Positions 25,684 to 36,729 of a DNA stretch of 64,000 nucleotides are shown in pieces. Below the pieces are notes generated by a model. The model was given only the letters and a program-made list of their open reading frames with translations. It did no database searches and had not been told where the DNA came from. Numbering within the stretch: position 1 is the stretch's first letter; each line of letters starts with the position of its first letter. This stretch comes from Lottiidibacillus patelloidae (GTDB lineage Bacteria > Bacillota > Bacilli > Bacillales > SA5d-4), in contig NZ_NPIA01000004.1 in the NCBI RefSeq assembly GCF_002262935.1, positions 229,509-293,508 on the forward strand, in the 5' to 3' direction. A program made the position numbers and the translations under genes.

Positions 25684-26214
25684 TTATTTACTTTTGCGAA
25701 GCACTGTAATAAATCCATCTAAAATATCATGACTAACGGAAAATCCTTTTCTCTCGTAAAACTTTAGAGCTGTCTCATTTCCATTCGAGACGAAAACAAA
25801 ATAGTCTTCAATGTCTTCAAAATTTTTTAACCAGTCCATCGACATCTGGATTAACTTAGAGCCTATTCCTTGATCACGATAGCCTTCTTTTAAATAAAAC
25901 TGTGATAAACAACCAACATCGGGTTTCTTAACAGATGCAAGATCAAAAAATGTTGCAAAGTCATTATCATATACTTCCTTCGCTGAGATGTTTGCATAAA
26001 CATAACCAACGGGTATTTCTCCATCCTTTACAACTGCAATATAATTATATTTCGCATTTGTAACAGATGGAACGAGGCGTGTTTCAAAATTCATTGAATC
26101 AAAAAACTCTTGATGCACTTTCGCTTTAGACTTTTGAAAAGCCATTAGTTCATTACATAGCTCTCGTAAAACTTCAATATTATTTTCTTCTATTACTTCA
26201 TATGTAATTGCCAA
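25684..26214 (-). CDS. GNAT family N-acetyltransferase
   Basis: A 176-residue GCN5-type acetyltransferase. Motif A is YLKEGYRDQGIGSKLIQM (the Q/RxxGxG/A acetyl-CoA loop) and motif B is YFVFVSNGNETALKFYERKG with the conserved NxxAxxFYxxxGF. The N-terminal part includes IAVVKDGEIPVGYVYANIS. Substrate unknown. Start at 26214 follows a minus-strand AAAGGAAG site. Confidence 0.85.
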   Translation of the reverse strand: MAITYEVIEENNIEVLRELCNELMAFQKSKAKVHQEFFDSMNFETRLVPSVTNAKYNYIAVVKDGEIPVGYVYANISAKEVYDNDFATFFDLASVKKPDVGCLSQFYLKEGYRDQGIGSKLIQMSMDWLKNFEDIEDYFVFVSNGNETALKFYERKGFSVSHDILDGFITVLRKSK

Positions 26215-26284
26215 AGTGATGCACTTCCTTTATTTAACAGTACTTCATCTTTATTATAGCTTTATTAGATTAAAAATAAAATGA

Positions 26285-26313
26285 AAAGGATGCAAAATTT
26301 CTTTGCATCCTTT
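26285..26313 (-). terminator. Intrinsic terminator
   Basis: A 12-bp stem AAAGGATGCAAA / TTTGCATCCTTT with a 5-nt loop lies downstream of the protease gene; the flanks are A/T rich on both sides. Confidence 0.8.
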
Positions 26314-26333
26314 AAAACTACGAAACTATAAAA

Positions 26334-28378
<2,045 letters not shown>

Positions 28379-30595
28379 ATGAATAACAAAATGCTTTTAA
28401 TTATTGCGGTAGTTTTGTTAGCTGCGAGTGCATACTTCTTTACGAAAGATTCTTCTAATGAAACGAATGAAGAAAATAACCAAAGGGAAGAAGATATAAC
28501 TAGCACAGAAGACGAAAATGAGCCAACTGATGAAATGCTCAACATTTTAGGTATTACCTTTGCTGGAGAAGAGTACTATGTTTTAGTAAGTGAAGGCGAC
28601 CAAAAAGCTTTGTATGTAGGTAATCATGAAGAAGGTAAGATAGGTAATCTATCTCTCGTTAGTGAAATAGAATTGTCAGCTAATGCAAAAGATTTTCAAA
28701 ATATAGAGATTAATAAAAACAACAACTATTTATATATACAAGGAATTGATAGTAATGGTCAAAATGTAATTGATGTTTTTGACTTAACAAGTAAGACAGC
28801 AGTAAAAGAGATTTTTGTAGAAGGTAACGAGAAAATTAGTAATATTAAATATAAAGACGGCTATATGGAAGGTATGTTTTATGCTAAAACAAACTCCCAA
28901 GAAAAAAAGGCAGAAATTATTTTAAATACATTAGTCTTTGATTCACATATGGATGTATTAGTCGTAGACCTACCAACAGAGGAATCTTTCATATCATGGA
29001 TTGATGTAACGGAAGATATTGAAAATGTCGTATATACAATTACAAATGGGAGTAAACACACGACTTACATTCACAAATTAGCGACAAATGAAACGAAAAT
29101 GGTTGATGAGACAGAAAAGGAAGCAAAATTTATCTTAAATGATAAGTTATTATACCGCGTTGCAACAGAGCAGCCAAAAGGTGGCTTTGTAACAAGTGAA
29201 GTACCATACACATTCGCAATTGAAAATGAAACGAATGACGAACTCACATATGATGTGGTTATTTCAAATGGTATTGTTGTTGATCCTGAAACAGAAACAA
29301 TGAAATTCGGTTATAACATTGGTATTTTAGGTGACGAGATTGCAAAAATTTCAAAAGAACAGCTAAATGGTGTTGAAGAGATTGATGCAAGTCATAAAAT
29401 TGTCAGTCCTGGTTTCATTGATATGTTGTCATTTAACCCAAACTTAATGGCGGCAAAATTTAAAATCGGAGATGGAGTAACTACAAACCTTTCGATGCAT
29501 GGTGGAACTTCAGATTTCGATAACTTTTTCTCGCAATACACGAGATACCCAACGTTAGTAAATGTTGGTGGTTCTTTATATGCTATACGACTTCGCTATG
29601 AGCAAGGTCTCGGAAATCATGGAACACCAACACAAGAGCAAATTGAGAAGATGGCACAACGTGCTCGTGAAGAAATTCAAAAAGGCGCACTAGCTGTTTC
29701 CTTTAGTCCTGAGTATTATCCTGGAACAACGTCAGAAGAGATTAAAGCGATTATGAAAGTTGCGAAAGAGTATGGGATTCCGACTCATTTTCACGGGAGA
29801 TATTCAGCGATCACTGGCGAAAATACAAGTATTGATACAGTGAAAGAAGTGTTAGGGTATGCACGAGAACTTGATGCTCCTGTTCACTTTATGCACTTGC
29901 ATAGTACTGGTGGAACTGGTGCGATGGATGAAGCGATTGCAATGATTGAAGAAGCAAGAGCGGAAGGGTATCAAGTAACATTTGATATTTATGCTTATGA
30001 TTCGTGGGCAACAAACATCGCTTTTGAACGTATGAGTGGGGATTGGCAAACTCGTTTTGGTATCACATATTCTGACATTCAAGTGGCAGGGACAACTGAA
30101 CGACTTACAGAAGAAACGTTCAATGAAATGCGTAAAAAGGGCGGTATCATTATCGTTCACGCAATGGATGAGGAAGAAGTAATCCAAGCGATGCAAGTTC
30201 CTCACAGTATGATTGGTAGTGACTCAATCATTGATATCGTTAAAGAACACCCTCGTGGTGCTGGTAACTTCGCAAGGTTTTTAGGTCACTATGTGCGTGA
30301 TAAAGATATCGTTCCATTTATGTTAGGTTTGCAAAAAGTAACATATTTAAATGCCAAGCATTTAGAGAAGTTTACACCATCAATGCAAACGCGAGGTAGA
30401 ATAAACGTAGGGGCAACAGCTGATATTACTATTTTTGATTATAACGAAATTCTTGATACAGCAACTCCTGAAAACCCGGCATCATACTCAGCTGGAATAG
30501 AATATGTGTTAGTATCAGGAAAAATTATTAAAGATCATGAAACGATTTATGACAATGTAAGGAATGGAAAAATAATAAAAGCAGAGTTTCAATAA
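28379..30595 (+). CDS. Secreted amidohydrolase-superfamily protein, D-aminoacylase-like
   Basis: A 738-residue protein with an N-terminal signal anchor (LLIIAVVLLAASAYFFTK), an acidic linker and a region of about 250 residues that looks beta-propeller-like. From about residue 300 it resembles N-acyl-D-amino-acid deacylases: DVVISNGIVVDPETE, the SPGFIDMLSFNPN strand, THFHGRYS, VHFMHLHSTGG, MIGSDSII, and the C-terminal RGRINVGATADITIFDY. The canonical HxH after PGFID is absent (MLSFN instead), so one metal site is lost or built differently. The other His ligands are kept. It lies between a protease and the mnx operon, with a terminator behind it. Confidence 0.7.
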   Translation: MNNKMLLIIAVVLLAASAYFFTKDSSNETNEENNQREEDITSTEDENEPTDEMLNILGITFAGEEYYVLVSEGDQKALYVGNHEEGKIGNLSLVSEIELSANAKDFQNIEINKNNNYLYIQGIDSNGQNVIDVFDLTSKTAVKEIFVEGNEKISNIKYKDGYMEGMFYAKTNSQEKKAEIILNTLVFDSHMDVLVVDLPTEESFISWIDVTEDIENVVYTITNGSKHTTYIHKLATNETKMVDETEKEAKFILNDKLLYRVATEQPKGGFVTSEVPYTFAIENETNDELTYDVVISNGIVVDPETETMKFGYNIGILGDEIAKISKEQLNGVEEIDASHKIVSPGFIDMLSFNPNLMAAKFKIGDGVTTNLSMHGGTSDFDNFFSQYTRYPTLVNVGGSLYAIRLRYEQGLGNHGTPTQEQIEKMAQRAREEIQKGALAVSFSPEYYPGTTSEEIKAIMKVAKEYGIPTHFHGRYSAITGENTSIDTVKEVLGYARELDAPVHFMHLHSTGGTGAMDEAIAMIEEARAEGYQVTFDIYAYDSWATNIAFERMSGDWQTRFGITYSDIQVAGTTERLTEETFNEMRKKGGIIIVHAMDEEEVIQAMQVPHSMIGSDSIIDIVKEHPRGAGNFARFLGHYVRDKDIVPFMLGLQKVTYLNAKHLEKFTPSMQTRGRINVGATADITIFDYNEILDTATPENPASYSAGIEYVLVSGKIIKDHETIYDNVRNGKIIKAEFQ

Positions 30596-30618
30596 TAAAA
30601 TAAAGTAAGTAATCGAAG

Positions 30619-30646
30619 AAGCAGCGGAATAGACCGCTGCTTTTTT
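30619..30646 (+). terminator. Intrinsic terminator
   Basis: A 9-bp GC-rich stem AAGCAGCGG / CCGCTGCTT with a 6-nt loop and TTTTTT separates the amidohydrolase gene from the mnx genes. Confidence 0.92.
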
Positions 30647-30801
30647 ACGTTTTGCTTTATTAAATTGTAGATCATAAGTATGGAGCTTATGCCAACAACA
30701 AAAGAATCAATGCTTATAGCAAATATCAAACTATGTGTATAAATTTATTTTTCGCAAATAAAATATAGCGATACTTTTATTCAAGAAATGAGGGGGAAAA
30801 G

Positions 30802-31569
30802 TTGAAAAAAGAGATACGGCATAAAGAATATGTCGAGCGCTTAAAAGAACTTAGGCAAAAGGAATATATCGAGCATGAGCATGATCCTATTAACTTAAGA
30901 AGTATCAAAAGAGGAGAAGGTCTTACATCTCCGACAACAAATTTATCAACTGAAGAAACACGAATATTAATGGATTATATAGAACAACAGAATCTTTTTA
31001 AGATTACCTCAAGGTCACCTATGCTAAAGAAAAGTTTGACATTAAAAATGTTCTTTAAAAAGAAAAGAAATCAACAAGTTGAAGTGTTTTCAAAAGTCGG
31101 AGATATATCTCTATATACGGAAGGAAAGGTTAGTGCAGTAGGGAGAGACTTTGTGATGCTGACATCAATTAATAAACAGGTTTGGATACCATTCCGCGAG
31201 ATAGATTCAGCTAACATCCCTTATGGAATCCCAAACTACGCTAATACTTATCAGCATTTTTATTATGATAACAATCTAAAAGGAAAATTGCTCAGGAGCT
31301 TTGGGGAGACGGTTACTAAGAGGGAAACATTAATGCAGCAATTTAATGAAGATACGTTAAGAACAAGTTTATCTAGGTGGAAAAAAACGTGGGTAAAAGT
31401 GCAGTTAGCACCAGAAGAAGTGCATTCCGGCAAAATTGTATCTGTCTCAAAAGAAAACATTACTTTAGCAAACTACAAGAAAAAAATGACAATAAAAATA
31501 GCGGATGTTTCATATATTGAAACGTTGAGTATTCTTCAAGTATTTACCATATGGTTAAAAAACCAATAA
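30802..31569 (+). CDS. mnx operon protein, positional MnxD
   Basis: A 255-residue protein, first gene of the manganese-oxidase cluster, starting at TTG behind AGGGGGA. There is no signal peptide. The N-terminus is highly charged (RHKEYVERLKELRQKEYIEH). Two segments read as small beta-barrel modules: TEGKVSAVGRDFVMLTS followed by VWIPFREIDSANI, and SGKIVSVSKENITLANYKKK followed by IKIADVSYIETL. Between them is KGKLLRSFGETVTKRETLMQ. The gene at 35911 has the same two-module plan, so the two flank mnxEFG as paralogues. By position (just before mnxE) it matches MnxD of Bacillus sp. SG-1; I cannot confirm the sequence match. Confidence 0.55.
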   Translation: MKKEIRHKEYVERLKELRQKEYIEHEHDPINLRSIKRGEGLTSPTTNLSTEETRILMDYIEQQNLFKITSRSPMLKKSLTLKMFFKKKRNQQVEVFSKVGDISLYTEGKVSAVGRDFVMLTSINKQVWIPFREIDSANIPYGIPNYANTYQHFYYDNNLKGKLLRSFGETVTKRETLMQQFNEDTLRTSLSRWKKTWVKVQLAPEEVHSGKIVSVSKENITLANYKKKMTIKIADVSYIETLSILQVFTIWLKNQ

Positions 31570-31596
31570 ATTCATGCAGTAAAGGAGGAGTAACGA

Positions 31597-31896
31597 GTGA
31601 ATAATAATGATATTAATGGTGATTTAATGGCAGAAGAGCTTTCTCAAATGATCGGGCAAGAAGTTTTAGTTGTTACAGAAGCACCCCAATTAAATTTATT
31701 AGGTCAAACATTCCGTCCTATTTTTTGCGGCACAGTTAATGAGGTAGACGTAGGCCACATTACACTTTTTCCGGTTATTATAAAAATGGTTAATGCCCCT
31801 TTTTACCAATTTCCTCTTCCACTAAGTATTCCTCTAGATAAATTAGTTGCAATTACATCTAACTTTGATTGTGATACCGTGTTCCCATTAACGTAG
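31597..31896 (+). CDS. mnxE: MnxE-like subunit of the manganese oxidase complex
   Basis: A 99-residue protein, GTG start behind AAAGGAGGAG. In manganese-oxidising Bacillus, MnxE and MnxF form a hexamer that binds copper and associates with MnxG. Here the identification rests on size, on the order E-F-G, and on the neighbour MnxG. The sequence is beta-rich (IGQEVLVVTEAPQLNLLG, FCGTVNEVDVGHITLFP, LPLSIPLDKLVAIT) and fits one Sm-like barrel. Two cysteines are present. No signal peptide: spore outer-layer assembly from the mother cell is expected. Confidence 0.75.
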   Translation: MNNNDINGDLMAEELSQMIGQEVLVVTEAPQLNLLGQTFRPIFCGTVNEVDVGHITLFPVIIKMVNAPFYQFPLPLSIPLDKLVAITSNFDCDTVFPLT

Positions 31897-31911
31897 AAGG
31901 AGGTTAGAAAG

Positions 31912-32211
31912 TTGAAAAAAGTAGATGAAAGTAGAGAGATGAAAAAAGATATTAATGCGATCCAAAGTGAAGCGCTTATTCAGCATTTCATTGATGGAAT
32001 TGGTAGGAAAGTTTTTATCCTAATGCCAGGTTTTCCATTTATGTTTATAGGAGAGATACTTGATGTTGTTGGAGATGTTGCCAAAATTCATATAGAGACA
32101 ACGCAAACGGCAGTTTTAGAGGATCGAAATTGGCTTGTTCATATTCATAGTATCGAAGTTTTCTATATTGAAAGAGACGGAGGTCCAAAAATCCCAGAGC
32201 TAAGAGATTAA
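31912..32211 (+). CDS. mnxF: MnxF-like subunit of the manganese oxidase complex
   Basis: A 99-residue protein starting at TTG 31912, seven bases after AAGGAGG. It has the same length as MnxE and is clearly related in pattern: GIGRKVFILMPGFPFMFIG, GEILDVVGDVAKIHIE and WLVHIHSIEVFYIERDG. It lacks Cys but has His residues in HIHSIEV. In studied strains MnxF binds with MnxE as an E3F3 hexamer, required for Mn oxidation by MnxG. Gap to mnxE 15 bp and to mnxG 20 bp, so one operon. Confidence 0.75.
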   Translation: MKKVDESREMKKDINAIQSEALIQHFIDGIGRKVFILMPGFPFMFIGEILDVVGDVAKIHIETTQTAVLEDRNWLVHIHSIEVFYIERDGGPKIPELRD

Positions 32212-32231
32212 TAGGTAAAGGGGGTTGCATA

Positions 32232-35200
32232 ATGAAGCGTTGCTACCACGTTGTAGCTATACCAATTCGGATAGTAGTTAATACGTTTGGAGACTATAAT
32301 CCGAATGGAGCAATATACGTATTAAAAGAAAACGAAAAAAAGGTAAGGACTTTAGTAAAGAAGAATCCTTTCACACCAGTTGAGTTAATCGAACCACTAA
32401 CGATTCGCGCTAATGAGGGAGACATTGTAGAAATAATCTTTGAAAATAAGCTTCCATTTGCTGCAGGAATGCATTTTCAAGAAGCTGATTATAATGTTTT
32501 AACTTCAGATGGAGCAAATGTTGGTTTTAATCCTGATACGACAATTTCACCAGGTGAAAAAATAAAGTATCAAGTTTCTGCTACTCGTGAAGGAAATTAT
32601 TTCTTTTCCGATCTTGGCAATCCCTCAAGCACTGAGAAAGGCTCAAATAGTAATGGCTTATTTGGTGTATTAATAGTGGAGAAAAAGTATTCTTGGTGGA
32701 CAGATCCCGTGACAGGAGGTTCTTTATCTAGCGGGGCAGTTGCAGACGTTCACAATCCTTTACTCCCTTCTTTCCGTGAATATACATTTTTCTTTCAAGA
32801 TGAAATGGAAATTAATGATATTACAGGAAATAACCCAATAAATGCAGAAACAGGACAAGAAAGTGAGTCTTTTCACGGCATTAATTATCGCTACGAACCA
32901 TTGCATAGAAGAAAACAATTACTTTCTGAAGGTGTCGTCTGCCCTGATTGTGATGGAGAGGAAGTACATCATGATTCCTGGGTGTTTGGCGATCCTGCGA
33001 CGCCTATTTTCCGAGGGTATGTTGGTGATCCAGTTAGATTCCGTTTAATTCACGCTGGTGTAAAAGAGACACATGTATGGCATTACCATGCTCACCAATG
33101 GTTTAATGACCCGCAAAACCTTGATTCAGAAATATTTGACTCCCAATCTACCAGCCCTCAATCCCACTACAATATCGAACCACTATATGGCTTAGGAAGC
33201 TTAGAACGGACAATTGGTGATGTAATTATCCATTGTCATTTATACCCTCACTTTGCAGTAGGAATGTGGACGATTAATCGTATTTTTGACAAACTCCAAG
33301 ATGGTAGTCAATGTTACCCGAATGGTGTTCCTATTAAAGCACTACAGCCACTACCAGACCGCCCTGCACCGCCAAAACCGACAAAAGAAGAACCGGGGTT
33401 TCCTAATTTCATTCCAGGCAAAGTTGGCTGTAAAGCACCACGTCCACCGCTAGGAATTGTAGGTGGGAGAGAAATGACGGAGTTAGAAAAGAATGCAGCT
33501 GTTCCTAACCCAAGACCAGGAGCTGTGTTTGCTGATCCATGTCCGGAAGATGTTGAAGTTAGAGAATTTAACATCTCGGTAATTGAATTACCAATAACAT
33601 ATAACAAGGCAGGTTGGCATGACAAACAGGGAAGAATATTTATTTTGGATGAAGACATTGAAGATGTTTGTTCTGGGAAAAAAGAACCAGAGCCACTTGT
33701 AATTCATATGCCTGCAAATACTTGTATCCGCATTAACTTTACAAATCGATTACCGCACATATTAGATGGAGATGCCTTTCAATTAGTATCACGGACATAT
33801 GAAGTAGGGTTGCATGTACATTTCGTTAAATTTGATGTCTTAGTTTCAGATGGGGCAAATGTTGGGTGGAACTATGACTCTAGCGTCCTTCCAGGTGAAA
33901 CTATTCGATATGAATACTTTGCAGATTCAGAGTTAAAGGCATGGTTTTTCCATGACCATTTGTTTGCAGGCTTGCATCAACAAAGAGGTGTCTTCGGTTC
34001 AGGTGTCATTCACCCAAGATTTACAAAGTTCTTTGACTCTAGTACAGGGGATGAAATAAATCATGGTGCACAAATTACTTCCTTGCACCCAATTATACCT
34101 GATTATCGAGACTTTACCTTAATGGTTCATGATTTTACCCTTCTTTTTGATAAACAAGGAAGACCGATTAATCCACCAAAGTATCCCGGATCGCAAGAAG
34201 ATCCTGGTGTTTTTGGTGTGAATTATAAAAATGAACCATTGCAGTTTCGTTTAGGAAAAGATTGTGATCCAGCATACTCTTTCAGCTCTTTTGTTCATGG
34301 AGACCCAATCACTCCTATTTTAAGGGCTTATGCAGGAGATCCGATACGAATTCGTCTCTTACAAGGAGCACAAGAAGAATCTCATAGCTTTAATGTGCAT
34401 GGGTTAAGTTGGAAGTCTGAACCAAAAGACCTTGATTCAATTCGAGATGATCAGCAACATATCGGGATATCAGAATCCTTCACATTTGAATCATTTGTTG
34501 AAAGAGCTGGTGATTACTTATGGACGTTTGAGACAGAAGAAGACTTGTGGAATGGACTTTGGGGGTTAATAAGAGCTTATGATCAAAGAGTCCCAGATTT
34601 AATTCCTTTGGCAGACCAACGTATGCCAAACATTCGAACGAGACAACTGCCAGAATGCACAGGTAAACCGCCAGCACCAGCAAAGAAAGTAAAAAGTGTA
34701 GGACCAGTTAATAGCCCAGTGAAATGTTTTAATATTGTCGCTTTCCAAACACCAATCATTTTTAATCAAACATATGGAGAGAAAGAGCCATACGGTATTG
34801 TATTTGCTTTAGAGGAAGATGTCGAGGATATTTTGTGTGGAAAGAAAAACCCAGAACCTTTAATTATCAGAGCAAATGTTGGCGACACTGTCGAAATAAA
34901 GCTGACTAGCCGCTTATCGATTGAAAACTTTCCATTTAAAGACGGGATTTATGATTATCCTGTTGTTAAAGAACAAGCATTTTATCCACCTTCATTAAGA
35001 ATTTCTCTGCATCCACAATTAATTCAATATGATGTAAAAACATCGGCAGGAGAAACGGTAGGATACAATGCCGATCAAACGGTTGGACCTGGAGAGACAA
35101 TTACGTATCGTTGGTTTGTAGATAGGCCCGTTGGCGTATGTGGTATGTGGGATATGGCAGATATTAGAAATCATCGCTCGCAAGGTGCATTTGGAGCTTT

Positions 35201-35876
35201 TATTTGTGAACCTCGATTTACAAAATATGTACACCCTGAAACGCTTGAACCGATAGAAAAGGGAGAAAGCGCAGTGTTAGTAAACCCTTTATTACCAAAT
35301 ACAAGGGAATTCGTTTTAATTATGCATGATGGAGTAAGGCTATTAAATAATAAGGAGCAGCTGATTATTGATCCTGTGGACGGAATTTTATTAGGTGAAG
35401 GAGAAACAATAGACGATTTTGATACGTATGATCAAGGGTCTAGAGGATTTAATTACCGTACAGAACGGTTAATCAATCGCTTTGAAGATAAACCAGAACT
35501 TCGTAATTTATTTAGTTCTAAAATTTTTGGTGATCCAGCAACGCCAATTTTTGAAGCGTACCCTGGAGACCCAGTTACTGTAAGGCTTGTGACACCGGCG
35601 GAACGGAGAAGAACACATACTTTTCATTTGCATGGCCACTATTGGAAATTTGATTCCAATGACATTGTCTCTAGAATAGAGTCATTCGTAGGATTTAACG
35701 TGATGGGAAGGAAAGCTAACTTACAATTAATAAATGGAGCAGGTGGGTTATTTTTCTATCCTGGAGATTATATGTATCGATCGGGCAATATTAGCTGGGA
35801 CATTGAATTAGGGATGTGGGGGATCTTACGCGTTCACAAAGAAATAAAACCACATTTACCTCTACTTGAATATTAA
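32232..35876 (+). CDS. mnxG: Manganese-oxidising multicopper oxidase MnxG
   Basis: A 1214-residue multicopper oxidase that oxidises Mn(II) to Mn(III/IV) on the spore surface. It is built from three related repeats of about 400 residues (1-441, 442-830, 831-1214), each two cupredoxin domains; each repeat contains a version of SDGANVGFNPDTTISPGE. Repeat 1 keeps the C-type motif HYHAHQW (284-290) and the type-1 copper motif HCHLYPHFAVGM (334-345). Repeat 2 keeps HVH (528-530) and HDH (574-576). Repeat 3 keeps only HLHGH (1132-1136) without a matching HCH. One copper set is thus shared between repeats 1 and 2. Size and layout match MnxG of Bacillus SG-1/PL-12. No signal peptide. AAAGGGGG precedes the ATG. 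Confidence 0.93.
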   Translation: MKRCYHVVAIPIRIVVNTFGDYNPNGAIYVLKENEKKVRTLVKKNPFTPVELIEPLTIRANEGDIVEIIFENKLPFAAGMHFQEADYNVLTSDGANVGFNPDTTISPGEKIKYQVSATREGNYFFSDLGNPSSTEKGSNSNGLFGVLIVEKKYSWWTDPVTGGSLSSGAVADVHNPLLPSFREYTFFFQDEMEINDITGNNPINAETGQESESFHGINYRYEPLHRRKQLLSEGVVCPDCDGEEVHHDSWVFGDPATPIFRGYVGDPVRFRLIHAGVKETHVWHYHAHQWFNDPQNLDSEIFDSQSTSPQSHYNIEPLYGLGSLERTIGDVIIHCHLYPHFAVGMWTINRIFDKLQDGSQCYPNGVPIKALQPLPDRPAPPKPTKEEPGFPNFIPGKVGCKAPRPPLGIVGGREMTELEKNAAVPNPRPGAVFADPCPEDVEVREFNISVIELPITYNKAGWHDKQGRIFILDEDIEDVCSGKKEPEPLVIHMPANTCIRINFTNRLPHILDGDAFQLVSRTYEVGLHVHFVKFDVLVSDGANVGWNYDSSVLPGETIRYEYFADSELKAWFFHDHLFAGLHQQRGVFGSGVIHPRFTKFFDSSTGDEINHGAQITSLHPIIPDYRDFTLMVHDFTLLFDKQGRPINPPKYPGSQEDPGVFGVNYKNEPLQFRLGKDCDPAYSFSSFVHGDPITPILRAYAGDPIRIRLLQGAQEESHSFNVHGLSWKSEPKDLDSIRDDQQHIGISESFTFESFVERAGDYLWTFETEEDLWNGLWGLIRAYDQRVPDLIPLADQRMPNIRTRQLPECTGKPPAPAKKVKSVGPVNSPVKCFNIVAFQTPIIFNQTYGEKEPYGIVFALEEDVEDILCGKKNPEPLIIRANVGDTVEIKLTSRLSIENFPFKDGIYDYPVVKEQAFYPPSLRISLHPQLIQYDVKTSAGETVGYNADQTVGPGETITYRWFVDRPVGVCGMWDMADIRNHRSQGAFGAFICEPRFTKYVHPETLEPIEKGESAVLVNPLLPNTREFVLIMHDGVRLLNNKEQLIIDPVDGILLGEGETIDDFDTYDQGSRGFNYRTERLINRFEDKPELRNLFSSKIFGDPATPIFEAYPGDPVTVRLVTPAERRRTHTFHLHGHYWKFDSNDIVSRIESFVGFNVMGRKANLQLINGAGGLFFYPGDYMYRSGNISWDIELGMWGILRVHKEIKPHLPLLEY

Positions 35877-35910
35877 TATATGAGAGTGTATGCCTGAAAT
35901 AGGAGGTGAA

Positions 35911-36690
35911 ATGATGGAAGATGAGAAGTCGAATTGTGAAGGGTTCCGATGCCCTGAATTTTTGTCTGAATCAGCTGAAGATGACCAGTTTTTTATTCCG
36001 AAAGATTGTTGTGGGAATGAGAAAATCCCTCAACCTAAATTTCCATCGCCAAATTCTTGTTTAACTGAGGAAGAGCTTAAGGAAGTCGAAGAAAGAATAG
36101 CGAGAGCAAATGAGTTACTATTAGATATTGCGTTGTCTAATACACGTGAAGATAATGAAGTATTTCAAAAGGCATTCGACGGAGTTCAAGGGCAAAGCGT
36201 GAAGATAGAAATTGATTGCATTTCAAAAGAAAATCCAGAACAAAGCGCCACCTTCAGTGGAGTAGTAATGGTAGTTGGCTTTGACTTTGTTGTATTAAAG
36301 ACAAAAGAGGGGTTCGAGGCAATTATACCGTTTGAAAAAATTAAGCATATTAAATTAAGTGGTAAGTTTGCAGAGAAACAAGAAGAAAAAAGATTGATTA
36401 ATATTGATCCTATTTTTAGAAGGAAACTAACTTATCACTTTGGAAGAACCGTATCCTCTTCCCCACAATTAATCCAGATTTTCTTTCGGTTACGTATTAA
36501 AATTTATATGATGCTTCTAATTGAAGAAAAGGTAAAAGTAAATGTGGAAGGAGATACTATGGAAGGGATCGTCTTTGATGTTCACAACGAATCATTCACA
36601 TTAAAAATAAGAGAGAAGATAAGAGAAATACCAATAGAAAAACTGTGCTATATTGTTGTAATTAAAGAATCGAATGAGAAAAAAATATAA
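35911..36690 (+). CDS. mnx-associated protein, paralogue of the upstream MnxD-like protein
   Basis: A protein of about 260 residues, last gene of the mnx operon. Start at 35911 or 35914 directly after AGGAGGTG; the longer frame from 35890 runs through this site. The first 50 residues have scattered Cys (NCEGFRCPEF, KDCCGNE). Two barrel-like modules follow: SGVVMVVGFDFVVLKTKEGF with IIPFEKIKHIKL, and EGIVFDVHNESFTLKIR with IPIEKLCYIVV. The segment RRKLTYHFGRTVSSSPQLIQ between them matches KGKLLRSFGETV of the gene at 30802. Its place 35 bp after mnxG suggests a structural partner of the oxidase. I do not know it from the classical operon. Confidence 0.6.
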   Translation: MMEDEKSNCEGFRCPEFLSESAEDDQFFIPKDCCGNEKIPQPKFPSPNSCLTEEELKEVEERIARANELLLDIALSNTREDNEVFQKAFDGVQGQSVKIEIDCISKENPEQSATFSGVVMVVGFDFVVLKTKEGFEAIIPFEKIKHIKLSGKFAEKQEEKRLINIDPIFRRKLTYHFGRTVSSSPQLIQIFFRLRIKIYMMLLIEEKVKVNVEGDTMEGIVFDVHNESFTLKIREKIREIPIEKLCYIVVIKESNEKKI

Positions 36691-36693
36691 AGT

Positions 36694-36726
36694 AAAATCG
36701 CATGCTAAGTGCATGCGATTTTTTTT
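36694..36726. terminator. Terminator of mnx operon, bidirectional
   Basis: A 12-bp perfect stem AAAATCGCATGC / GCATGCGATTTT with loop TAAGT and eight T; it lies between the mnx operon and a convergent Cys/His-rich gene. Confidence 0.93.
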
Positions 36727-36729
36727 CGT

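Noticed and set aside
30702..30800. Sigma-K promoter before the mnx operon
   Set aside because: Several CATA-like hexamers exist but none has a properly spaced AC -35; I cannot support one, though mother-cell expression is expected.
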